40,605 nt of DNA, from the NCBI GenBank assembly GCA_002710685.1, contig PALD01000003.1, positions 1 through 40,605 on the forward strand. Direction: 5' to 3'. Under the pieces are notes generated by a model, which was not told the origin of the DNA, did no database searches, and was given only the letters and a program-made list of their open reading frames with translations. This document shows, piece by piece, positions 18,047 through 25,705 of this stretch (position 1 is its first letter; every line of letters begins with the position of its first letter). Position numbers and translations under genes: made by a program. Source of the stretch: Cytophagaceae bacterium. GTDB taxonomy: Bacteria > Bacteroidota > Bacteroidia > Flavobacteriales > Flavobacteriaceae.

Positions 18047-18114
18047 TATACCCGAAAAAAGGAAAGAATTTTTTTCATTGATTGGTTAGTTAGAACTTTC
18101 CTTTTTAGGGTATA
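18047..18114. repeat. Imperfect long inverted repeat (hairpin 1)
   Basis: The left arm 18047-18066 (TATACCCGAAAAAAGGAAAG) and right arm 18096-18114 (CTTTCCTTTTTAGGGTATA) are complementary with one mismatch and one extra A. The loop is about 29 bases. It lies between the haem-binding gene and a 45-residue ORF. Confidence 0.7.
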
Positions 18115-18124
18115 GTGATAAAGT

Positions 18125-18183
18125 CCTGTAAGGGAAGGGTATTCTTAATTTAATTAGTTTAAAAAACCCCTTCCCTTGACAGG
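18125..18183. repeat. Long inverted repeat (hairpin 2)
   Basis: The left arm CCTGTAAGGGAAGGG (18125-18139) pairs with CCCTTCCCTTGACAGG (18168-18183) with a single unpaired base, and the loop is 28 bases and AT-rich. It ends 16 bases before ATG 18200. It could be an attenuator, a terminator without a clear T tract, or the remains of a miniature mobile element. Confidence 0.7.
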
Positions 18184-18199
18184 CACAAAAAGAAAGCCG

Positions 18200-18337
18200 A
18201 TGAAAGATTGTTGCAAAACAGGAAATGAAAAAGAACAAAAGAAAGGTGGCTTTAAAAAATGGTTCAACTATATCATTTATGGAATTATAGCCATTATAAT
18301 TATGGGGGCTTTGTGGCTCCAATTAACTGGAAACTAA
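18200..18337 (+). CDS. Small single-pass membrane protein with N-terminal CC
   Basis: A 45-residue ORF from ATG 18200: MKDCCKTGNEKEQ, a basic stretch, then one membrane helix (YIIYGIIAIIIMGALWLQL). The N-terminal Cys pair would face the cytosol by the positive-inside rule and could bind copper. It follows the double hairpin and precedes the DUF2231 gene by 16 bases. The codon pattern and clean topology support a real gene; function unknown. Confidence 0.6.
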   Translation: MKDCCKTGNEKEQKKGGFKKWFNYIIYGIIAIIIMGALWLQLTGN

Positions 18338-18353
18338 TTTAAAAACCATAGAA

Positions 18354-19013
18354 ATGAAAACTTAACAACTATTTTTTACCGTATTGATGTTGGCCTTTTT
18401 TGGAAATTTTTCAAACACCTTTGCGGCAGATTTGAATCTGGTGTCCTTCAACAAGCTTGAAACAACAGTTGATAATACAACAGTCCCGATTGCCACCCTT
18501 GCTGCTTCCACTGCGGCTCAAGATCAGGTGACGGCAGACCTTGATGAGTTCCCCAACCTGCACCCGCTCGTGGTGCACTTCCCCATTGTACTGCTTTTGC
18601 TTGCTGTTGTTCTACAGCTCATACAGCTTTTTACCATGACCCGCACGATGGACTGGGTCATTCTGATGACGATAGGGGGCGGTTTTATAGGGGCTTATGT
18701 GGCCGCCAACTTTGTGCACCCAGATACCGAAGGCCTTACCGCAACGGCCAAAAGCGTGCTGGAGCAGCACGATAAACATGCCATGTGGGCCATGTGGTCG
18801 AGTGCTGCCGCAGCGGTGCTTAAAGTGGTCAGCCTGTTTTTCTATAAGCAGGTACGCTGGTTTGAGATCGTGGTCTTTCTTGTGATGGCCTTTGCCGGAT
18901 ATTCGGTAGCCTGGGCCGGGCACTATGGGTCGCAGTTGGTTTATATAGAAGGTGTGGGGCCACAGGGACAGTATATGGGCGAGGAACATGAAGAAGGTGG
19001 ACATTCCCATTAA
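18354..19013 (+). pseudogene. DUF2231 membrane protein, TAA at codon 4
   Basis: From ATG 18354 the frame reads MKT, then TAA (18363-18365), then continues QLFFTVLMLAFFGNFSNTFAA, which is a clear signal peptide cleaved near AA-D. The rest is a DUF2231-type polytopic membrane protein with LHPLVVHFPIVLLLLAVVL at about codons 63-81, three further helices and a His-rich C-terminus (EEHEEGGHSH). HPLVVHFPI is the family signature. One nonsense codon in the signal peptide region is the only lesion; TTG 18384 or ATG 18387 could rescue a shortened signal. The gene body is visibly more GC-rich than its 5' end and flanks. Confidence 0.78.
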
Positions 19014-19150
19014 ATGTAACAGATGAGAAAAGTATTTTAACAGCTTTATTTGAGTCAAGGCATTGACCGGTCTCGTAGCTTGGTTGCCCTAATTATGGTA
19101 CATAGCTTTAACTTTTTTAATTTATTAAAGCTTGGATAAACATTTCGGAA

Positions 19151-19288
19151 ATGGTTTGGTCTGGAATATTTGAGTCTTTGGGTTATACTTTTATTGAAAA
19201 GACATTTATCGATAAAATTTTTAAACTAAAAAAGCATCAGGTCAATTTATCCAAATTAATCCTGAACATGCGATCATTATTTAAATAG
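19151..19288 (+). CDS. Possible small ORF (45 aa), unrecognised
   Basis: An ATG 19151 ORF of 45 residues (MVWSGIFESLGYTFIEK ...) ends 7 bases before the ion-channel gene. It is basic, has no clear membrane helix and matches no family I know. Its spacing suggests possible co-translation with the channel, but it could be chance in an otherwise empty 282-base gap. Confidence 0.25.
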   Translation: MVWSGIFESLGYTFIEKTFIDKIFKLKKHQVNLSKLILNMRSLFK

Positions 19289-19295
19289 TTAAGCT

Positions 19296-20306
19296 ATGAA
19301 TTACCTATTATTAATTATAGGAATTTTAATTTATTTGACCATAGTTGTCGATATGATTATGACTACGGTAACTGTGAAAGGAGGGGGGTGGCTCACCAAT
19401 AAAATTTCCAAATATGTTTGGAAATTCTTTTTACGAATTTGTATCAATAATGGAAAATCCAAATTTTTAACCCATGTTGGATATCTGCTCTTACTGTTCA
19501 TTATAATATTCTGGGTTTTTATGCTCAACGTTAGCTTCACTTTGGTTCTATTATCTGATGATAGCTCGATTATAAACAGTACTACCAAGCAACCAGCAGA
19601 CATATGGGAAAAAATATATTATTCAGGTTTTAGTTTATCCACTTTGGGAATCGGAGATTATATAGCAAACAGCAATGGATGGCGTTTTGTAACGATTTTA
19701 TATTCTTTTACTGGCCTTATCCTGATAACGATGTCAATAACCTATTTCATCCCAGTCCTCAATGCTGTCATCAAAAAGCGCAAACTGGGTATACTTTTAA
19801 GTAGTTTAGGCAAAGATCCTCAGGGAATATTGCTGAATGCATGGAATGAATATAATTGGGATGCCTATCAATTTCAACTTTTAAGCTTATCAGACGAAAT
19901 AGTTGAGCACAGTCAAAATCATCGGGCTTATCCAATAATCCATTATTTTTATAATAACAAAAAAGAAAAAGCTATTATACTTCAAATAGCTAGATTAAAT
20001 GAAGCTATTTTCATTTTAAAGGAATATATAAAACAGGATATTATCTCTCAATCCAACCAATGGAACAATATAGATGTGGCCTTGGATAATTATGTGGAAG
20101 TAGTAATAGAGGTTAGTGGTGCAAAATTAACAGAGAATACTCCCAGAGGATCATCCCTGAACAAACTGAAGAAGATAGATTTGATACGTAAAGATATAGA
20201 AATTAAAAAACCTAGCGAAAAAATGCAGAAAAGACGAATGGTTTTATATCATTTAGTTAAAGAAGACGGGTGGGATTGGAAGGATGTTTTAGAGCCTTCT
20301 ATATAA
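19296..20306 (+). CDS. Two-TM ion channel (Ion_trans_2-like)
   Basis: A 336-residue membrane protein: an N-terminal helix (1-22), a second helix at about 62-88, a pore loop with TLGIGD at 116-121, an inner helix at about 130-152 and a long soluble C-terminal domain (about 155-336). The pore loop corresponds to the potassium selectivity filter T-V-G-Y-G-D, but has Leu and Ile in place of Val and Tyr. The C-terminal domain is not an obvious RCK domain. A monovalent cation channel is likely; selectivity is uncertain. Its place between copper genes is unexplained. Confidence 0.75.
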   Translation: MNYLLLIIGILIYLTIVVDMIMTTVTVKGGGWLTNKISKYVWKFFLRICINNGKSKFLTHVGYLLLLFIIIFWVFMLNVSFTLVLLSDDSSIINSTTKQPADIWEKIYYSGFSLSTLGIGDYIANSNGWRFVTILYSFTGLILITMSITYFIPVLNAVIKKRKLGILLSSLGKDPQGILLNAWNEYNWDAYQFQLLSLSDEIVEHSQNHRAYPIIHYFYNNKKEKAIILQIARLNEAIFILKEYIKQDIISQSNQWNNIDVALDNYVEVVIEVSGAKLTENTPRGSSLNKLKKIDLIRKDIEIKKPSEKMQKRRMVLYHLVKEDGWDWKDVLEPSI

Positions 20307-20419
20307 TTTCATTTTTAATATATAAAATTAAAAAATCCGTAGCTAGCCAGACTGAATGAAATATAGAAAGACCGTGCAAAATTGAAACCTAAATATGAAT
20401 TGAATAAAAACAAGCCATT

Positions 20420-21649
20420 ATGAACGACTTTTTAAAACAATGGGGCGAAGCAGCATATACCACCACAGGATTTTTCTGGATGGCTTTGTGGGCATTCATG
20501 TTGGGATACATCATCAGTAGTATGACCCAGATTTTCGTGACCGAAAAATGGATGCAAAAAACAATGGGCGGTGCAGAATCCAAGGGTGTATTGCTGGGTA
20601 CGTTTTTTGGATTTATAAGCAGTTCGTGCAGCTTTGCAGCTTTGGCAAGTACAAAGTCACTCTTCAAAAAAGGGGCCAGTTTTATTTCGTCCATCGCCTT
20701 TTTATTGGCCTCTACCAATCTCGTCATCGAGCTTGGGATTATCATTTCCATCTTTTTGGGATGGCAGTTCGTAGTGGGCGAATATGTAGGGGGGATTTTA
20801 TTGATAGGGATCAGCTGGATTTTAATACGGCTCATCAATCCCAAAAAGCTCATTGACCAGGCAATAAAAAATCTTAAAAAGGAGGATGAAGATTCAGGAA
20901 TGGACGATTGCAAAGATTGGAAAAAGCAGATGCAAAATGAGGATAGCGGGGGAAAAGTGGGCAAAAAATATAAAATGGAATGGCAAATGGTCTGGAAAGA
21001 TGTAACCGTGGGCTTTACCATTGCCGGAATTGTTGCAGCCTTTGTTCCTGATGCGTGGTTTCAGACTCTCTTTATTGGTAGCGGTCAGGGCAATACTGAC
21101 TTTTCTTTTTTTGAAATCCTAGAACACATTATCGTTGGCCCCGTTGCAGCATTTGTTACATTTATAGGGTCTATGGGCAATATTCCATTGGCTGCTTTGC
21201 TCTTCGGAAAAGGGGTAAGTTTTGCGGGGGTAATGGCCTTTATTTTTAGCGAATTGGTAGTATTCCCAATTTTAAGAATCAATGCCAAGTACTACGGCTG
21301 GAAAATGTCATTATTTATTCTCTTCTTACTATTTACTTCGTTAATTGGAGCCTCACTCCTTTTGCATTATTCTTTTGACCTGATGAGCCTGTTACCAGAT
21401 CCTTCACAGGTAAAGGTTCAGGATAGTGAATATTTCAAGATCAACTACACCTTTTACTTAAACCTTGCATTTTTGGCAATTTCTGGATATTTAATTTATC
21501 TGGGATTTTTTAAAAAGAAAGATGTGGACAGCAAAATGGGCGAAATGGCTCCTAAAAGTCAACTGTTGGAGAACATCTTAAAGTATGCGGCTTTTTTCAG
21601 TTATATCTGGATTGCGGGAGGATTGTCTGTAAAATTTTTAATCCAATAA
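20420..21649 (+). CDS. ArsP/DUF318-type permease
   Basis: A 409-residue polytopic permease of the ArsP_1 (DUF318) family, with about nine hydrophobic segments in two halves. The first half has GTFFGFISSSCSFAALAS with a Cys in the SSCS turn; the second has GPVAAFVTFIGSMGNIPLAALL. A long charged cytosolic loop (about 153-192) separates the halves. ArsP proteins export organoarsenicals, but this subfamily sits next to copper ATPases in Bacteroidetes, so its substrate is open. It is followed after 2 bases by copA, so the two are co-transcribed. Confidence 0.85.
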   Translation: MNDFLKQWGEAAYTTTGFFWMALWAFMLGYIISSMTQIFVTEKWMQKTMGGAESKGVLLGTFFGFISSSCSFAALASTKSLFKKGASFISSIAFLLASTNLVIELGIIISIFLGWQFVVGEYVGGILLIGISWILIRLINPKKLIDQAIKNLKKEDEDSGMDDCKDWKKQMQNEDSGGKVGKKYKMEWQMVWKDVTVGFTIAGIVAAFVPDAWFQTLFIGSGQGNTDFSFFEILEHIIVGPVAAFVTFIGSMGNIPLAALLFGKGVSFAGVMAFIFSELVVFPILRINAKYYGWKMSLFILFLLFTSLIGASLLLHYSFDLMSLLPDPSQVKVQDSEYFKINYTFYLNLAFLAISGYLIYLGFFKKKDVDSKMGEMAPKSQLLENILKYAAFFSYIWIAGGLSVKFLIQ

Positions 21650-21651
21650 AA

Positions 21652-24459
21652 ATGAAACACACTTATCACATAGAAGGAATGACCTGTAGTGGTTGCCGGA
21701 GTCACGTAGAAAAAACACTTTCCAATGTGGAAGGTATATCAAATGTCACTGTTGATTTGAATAAGGCCGAAGCTATCATAGAAATGGACAACCATATTTC
21801 CATCGAAAAATTTCAGGAGGCCTTAAAAAAAGATGATGGAAAATATAACATTCAGCCACTCAAAGGCTCAAAGACTCAGGCTTATTCGAACGAGGCAGAT
21901 TCAACTTTCGTGAAAACGGATATAGCGGAAGAAAAGGGGATTTCACAAGCAATGGTCGAAAACTATCACATCCACGGTATGAGCTGCGATGGCTGCCGAA
22001 AACACGTAGAGGAAACATTGTCAAAAGTGGAGGGTGTGCGCAATGTGAACGTTGATCTAAAAAAAGAACAAGCCTCCATCGAGATGTATTCCCCTATACA
22101 CATCGAAAAATTTCAAGAAGCTTTGCAAAAAGATGCTGCTGGATACAGTATCTATCAGAATGACGAACATCATCAAGATCACAAAAGAAAGGAAAAAGAA
22201 GCACCGAAGGATCAAGTAACGGGTACGTTCTATTGCCCGATGCACTGCGAGGGTGATAAGACCTATGATAAACCGGGCGATTGTCCCGTTTGTGGAATGG
22301 ATCTCGTAGAAGAGAAAAATATTTCCGCTTCTTCTAATTCACAGCAATGGATTTGCCCAATGCACCCGGAAATTGTGGAAGATGAGTCCGGAAGCTGCCC
22401 AATTTGTGGTATGGACCTGGTGCCAATGGAACCCGATCTTTCTTCAGAGGAAAAAACGTATAAAAAACTGCTCAAAAAATTCTGGATTGCGGTGGCGTTC
22501 ACCCTGCCCATATTTTTGATTGCGATGGGCGAAATGCTCAACAATAATCCTTTATACGATATTCTGGCCTTAAACTATTGGAACTGGATACAATTAGGAC
22601 TGTCGCTTCCGGTGGTTTTTTATGCGGCCTGGATGTTCTTTGAGCGCGCTTACCGCAGTATTTTGACGTGGAACCTTAATATGTTTACGCTCATCGGCAT
22701 CGGAGCAGGTGTCGCTTGGCTATTCAGCACCTTCGGGATGTTTGTACCTGGTTTTTTTCCTGATCAGTTTAAAACAGAAGCTGGTTCGGTACACGTTTAT
22801 TTTGAGGCGGCTACGGTTATCCTAACCTTGGTACTTTTAGGGCAAATGCTCGAAGCCCGGGCGCATAGCAAGACCAATTCCGCAGTTAAGGAATTGTTGA
22901 AACTCGCCCCGAACAAGGCGGTCAAGATCGTTGATGGTCAAGAACAGGAAGTAGCTATTGATAAAATCGAACTTGGCGACATCCTTCGGGTGAAACCGGG
23001 CGATAAAATTCCCGTGGATGGGGTGATTACCGAAGGGGAAACGTCAGTAGATGAATCGATGATCACTGGCGAACCCATTCCCGTAAGCAAAACCACCGAT
23101 GATAAAGTGAGTAGCGGAACGATAAACGGCAACCAGTCCTTTTTGATGAAAGCTGAAAAAGTAGGATCTGACACCTTGCTATCCCAAATTATCCAGCTGG
23201 TCAACGATGCGAGCCGTAGTCGTGCGCCCATTCAAAAGTTGGCCGATACGGTTTCGGGTTATTTTGTTCCAATCGTGGTGCTTATCGCCTTATTAACGTT
23301 CGGTATATGGGCTATTTGGGGCCCCGAACCTGCCTATGTGTATGCCTTGGTCAATGCCATTGCAGTATTGATCATTGCCTGTCCCTGTGCCTTGGGGTTG
23401 GCAACACCGATGTCAGTAATGGTAGGTGTTGGCAAAGGTGCGCAGAACGGGGTGCTGATTAAAAATGCCGAAGCTTTGGAAAAAATGGACAAAGTGGATA
23501 CCCTTATCATTGATAAGACGGGAACCATAACCGAAGGAAAACCAACGGTAGAAAAGGTAGGGACGTTTAATAATTCCTTTTCCGAAGGAGAAGTGCTTCA
23601 ATACATAGTTTCCCTAAACAATTTGAGCGAGCATCCGCTTGCGGAAGCTACCGTAAAATACGGAAAAGAACAAGAAACCAAATTTTTCAAAGCTGAAGGG
23701 TTCAATGCCGTTACCGGCAAAGGTGTGGAAGGCAATGTAAACGGCAAAAAAGTAGCCTTGGGCAATGCCAAAATGATGGAACACGCAGTGGTTACCTTTT
23801 CCGAAGAAATGAAAAATGAAGCCCAATCCTTCCAAAAACAGGGTAAAACCGTTTCCTATCTATCCATTGACGGTATGCCGGTTGGCTATGTGGTTATCAG
23901 TGATAAAATCAAGAAAACAAGCGTAAAAGCTATAAAAGAGTTACAGGATAAAGGGATAGCCGTAGTGATGCTCACGGGCGATAACCACGACACTGCCCGA
24001 GCGGTAGCGGGCGAACTCAACCTTGCCGATTTTAAAGCAGGGATGCTTCCCGAAAATAAATTACGGGAAGTAGAGAAATTACAGAAAAAAGGAAAAGTAG
24101 TTGCAATGGCGGGTGATGGCATTAACGATGCGCCCGCTTTGGCCAAAAGTGATGTGGGCATCGCAATGGGTACGGGTACGGACGTTGCCATCGAAAGTGC
24201 GGCCATAACACTGGTCAAAGGCGATTTGCACGGTATCGTAAAAGCAAGGAATTTGAGCGATGCGGTTATGAAAAACATTAAGGAAAACCTGTTTTTCGCC
24301 CTCATCTATAACACCTTGGGAATTCCGATTGCCGCAGGGGTACTTTACCCTTTCTTTGGAATCCTATTATCTCCAATGATTGCGGCTTTGGCAATGAGCT
24401 TCAGTTCGGTTTCTGTTATTGCCAATGCACTACGGTTAAGGGGTTCAACAATCGATTAA
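21652..24459 (+). CDS. copA: CopA-type Cu+-exporting ATPase with four N-terminal metal domains
   Basis: A 935-residue P1B-1 ATPase that pumps Cu+/Ag+ out of the cytosol. The N-terminus holds two HMA domains (GMTCSGC, C12/C15; GMSCDGC, C112/C115) and then two short heavy-metal-binding modules with CPMH ... CPVCGM and CPMH ... CPICGM (about 190-262). Catalytic core: CPC at 577-579, phosphorylated D621 in DKTGTITEG, HPLAEA, TGDN, and GDGINDAPALA. The last helices have YNTLGIPIAAG and MSFSSVSV, the P1B-1 copper signature. The stop is 2 bases before the PepSY gene. Length exceeds a typical CopA (about 750-830) because of the extra N-terminal modules. Confidence 0.96.
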   Translation: MKHTYHIEGMTCSGCRSHVEKTLSNVEGISNVTVDLNKAEAIIEMDNHISIEKFQEALKKDDGKYNIQPLKGSKTQAYSNEADSTFVKTDIAEEKGISQAMVENYHIHGMSCDGCRKHVEETLSKVEGVRNVNVDLKKEQASIEMYSPIHIEKFQEALQKDAAGYSIYQNDEHHQDHKRKEKEAPKDQVTGTFYCPMHCEGDKTYDKPGDCPVCGMDLVEEKNISASSNSQQWICPMHPEIVEDESGSCPICGMDLVPMEPDLSSEEKTYKKLLKKFWIAVAFTLPIFLIAMGEMLNNNPLYDILALNYWNWIQLGLSLPVVFYAAWMFFERAYRSILTWNLNMFTLIGIGAGVAWLFSTFGMFVPGFFPDQFKTEAGSVHVYFEAATVILTLVLLGQMLEARAHSKTNSAVKELLKLAPNKAVKIVDGQEQEVAIDKIELGDILRVKPGDKIPVDGVITEGETSVDESMITGEPIPVSKTTDDKVSSGTINGNQSFLMKAEKVGSDTLLSQIIQLVNDASRSRAPIQKLADTVSGYFVPIVVLIALLTFGIWAIWGPEPAYVYALVNAIAVLIIACPCALGLATPMSVMVGVGKGAQNGVLIKNAEALEKMDKVDTLIIDKTGTITEGKPTVEKVGTFNNSFSEGEVLQYIVSLNNLSEHPLAEATVKYGKEQETKFFKAEGFNAVTGKGVEGNVNGKKVALGNAKMMEHAVVTFSEEMKNEAQSFQKQGKTVSYLSIDGMPVGYVVISDKIKKTSVKAIKELQDKGIAVVMLTGDNHDTARAVAGELNLADFKAGMLPENKLREVEKLQKKGKVVAMAGDGINDAPALAKSDVGIAMGTGTDVAIESAAITLVKGDLHGIVKARNLSDAVMKNIKENLFFALIYNTLGIPIAAGVLYPFFGILLSPMIAALAMSFSSVSVIANALRLRGSTID

Positions 24460-24461
24460 TA

Positions 24462-25166
24462 ATGGTAAAAAGAAAAACGGCAATAAAAATTAGAAAGGCA
24501 CATCGGTATCTTGGCATCTTTTTGGGTATCCAGTTCCTTATGTGGACGATTAGCGGAATGTATTTCAGTTGGACGGATATTGACGAGATACACGGCAACC
24601 AATTCAGAAAAGAACCAACTCAGCAAACCACTTTTACCGATTTGATCAGTCCTTCGGAACTTCAAATGGATAAACCGATAAAAAACTTAGAACTCAGGGA
24701 AATTGCTGGAAAGCCTTTTTACTGGATTAATGACAATCAGCTTTTTAATGCTCTTACAGGTCAAGTGAAGAAAGAAATCTCTAAGAGTGAAGCTCTTGAA
24801 ATTGCAAGTCGCAATATGTTAGCAGAACTAAAAATATCGAATATAGAGCGTATCGAGCAAGTGGGTGATTACAGCGAATATAGGGACAGGCCGCTTCCTG
24901 CCTTTGCTATTTCTTATGAAACAAAAAAAAATATAAAAGCGTATGTATCTGTTAAGGATGGTGCCTTTCAAACTTTGCGGCATCGTGATTGGCGGTGGTT
25001 CGATTTCCTTTGGATGACCCATACCATGGATTATCAGGGCAGGGATGATATCAATAACATAATACTGCGTTCCTTCTCAATTTTAGGGTTGGTAACGGTG
25101 CTGAGTGGTTTTGTTCTATGGTATATAAGCTCCCCTACAGTAAGAAAGATCAAAAAAAGAATTTAA
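24462..25166 (+). CDS. PepSY-associated TM protein
   Basis: A 234-residue inner-membrane protein with one helix at each end (about 16-36, LGIFLGIQFLMWTISGMYF, and about 203-225, FSILGLVTVLSGFVLWYI) around a periplasmic PepSY-like region. It has the paired His context of PepSY_TM proteins: RKAHRYLGI at the N-terminus and RWFDFLWMTHTMDY near the second helix, which in relatives may coordinate haem for reductase function. In copper and iron loci such proteins probably reduce metals at the membrane. It begins 2 bases after copA. Confidence 0.8.
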   Translation: MVKRKTAIKIRKAHRYLGIFLGIQFLMWTISGMYFSWTDIDEIHGNQFRKEPTQQTTFTDLISPSELQMDKPIKNLELREIAGKPFYWINDNQLFNALTGQVKKEISKSEALEIASRNMLAELKISNIERIEQVGDYSEYRDRPLPAFAISYETKKNIKAYVSVKDGAFQTLRHRDWRWFDFLWMTHTMDYQGRDDINNIILRSFSILGLVTVLSGFVLWYISSPTVRKIKKRI

Positions 25167-25185
25167 AACAATTAAAATCAGAAAA

Positions 25186-25680
25186 ATGAATTCAGAAAAA
25201 CCAAAAAATGATGAAATGAAAAAAGGGAAGTATGGCAGATTTATGGCTATGCTAGGATTCTCTTTTATAGTCATGTATATTACAATGTACATGAATACTT
25301 ATGAATGGGATCACATTTATTTCAGCCTTACCAGATTTTATATGACCTGTTTGGGGATTGCTGGGATGGCCGTGATAATGCTCTCTTTGATGTTAGGGAT
25401 GTATAAAAACCGGAAAAAAAATATAGCGATTTATGTAGGCAGTTTAGTGCTATTTATCAGCGCACTTGGTTTAGTCAGGGCACAGAGCCCAATTATAGGT
25501 GATGTGCTATATATGAAAGCGATGATCCCGCACCACTCCATTGCCATTTTAACCAGTAAAAGGGCTGACATAAAAGACCCTGAAACTAAAAAACTTGCAA
25601 AGGAAATTATTGAGGCTCAAGAGCGGGAAATTGCGCAAATGAAAAAAATTATTTACCGACTTGAACACGATAGAGAATAA
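25186..25680 (+). CDS. DUF305 copper-associated membrane protein
   Basis: A 164-residue protein with three hydrophobic helices (about 20-38, 52-73, 84-100) and a C-terminal DUF305 segment. The family motif is present as MIPHHSIAI (about 117-125), followed by REIAQMKKII. DUF305 proteins (for example cyanobacterial CopM) bind copper through His and Met. The domain faces the periplasm if the topology is N-in. It is in the copA cluster and 25 bases before cusB. Confidence 0.85.
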   Translation: MNSEKPKNDEMKKGKYGRFMAMLGFSFIVMYITMYMNTYEWDHIYFSLTRFYMTCLGIAGMAVIMLSLMLGMYKNRKKNIAIYVGSLVLFISALGLVRAQSPIIGDVLYMKAMIPHHSIAILTSKRADIKDPETKKLAKEIIEAQEREIAQMKKIIYRLEHDRE

Positions 25681-25705
25681 ATACATCCTCCTTTTTTAAA
25701 TTAAA

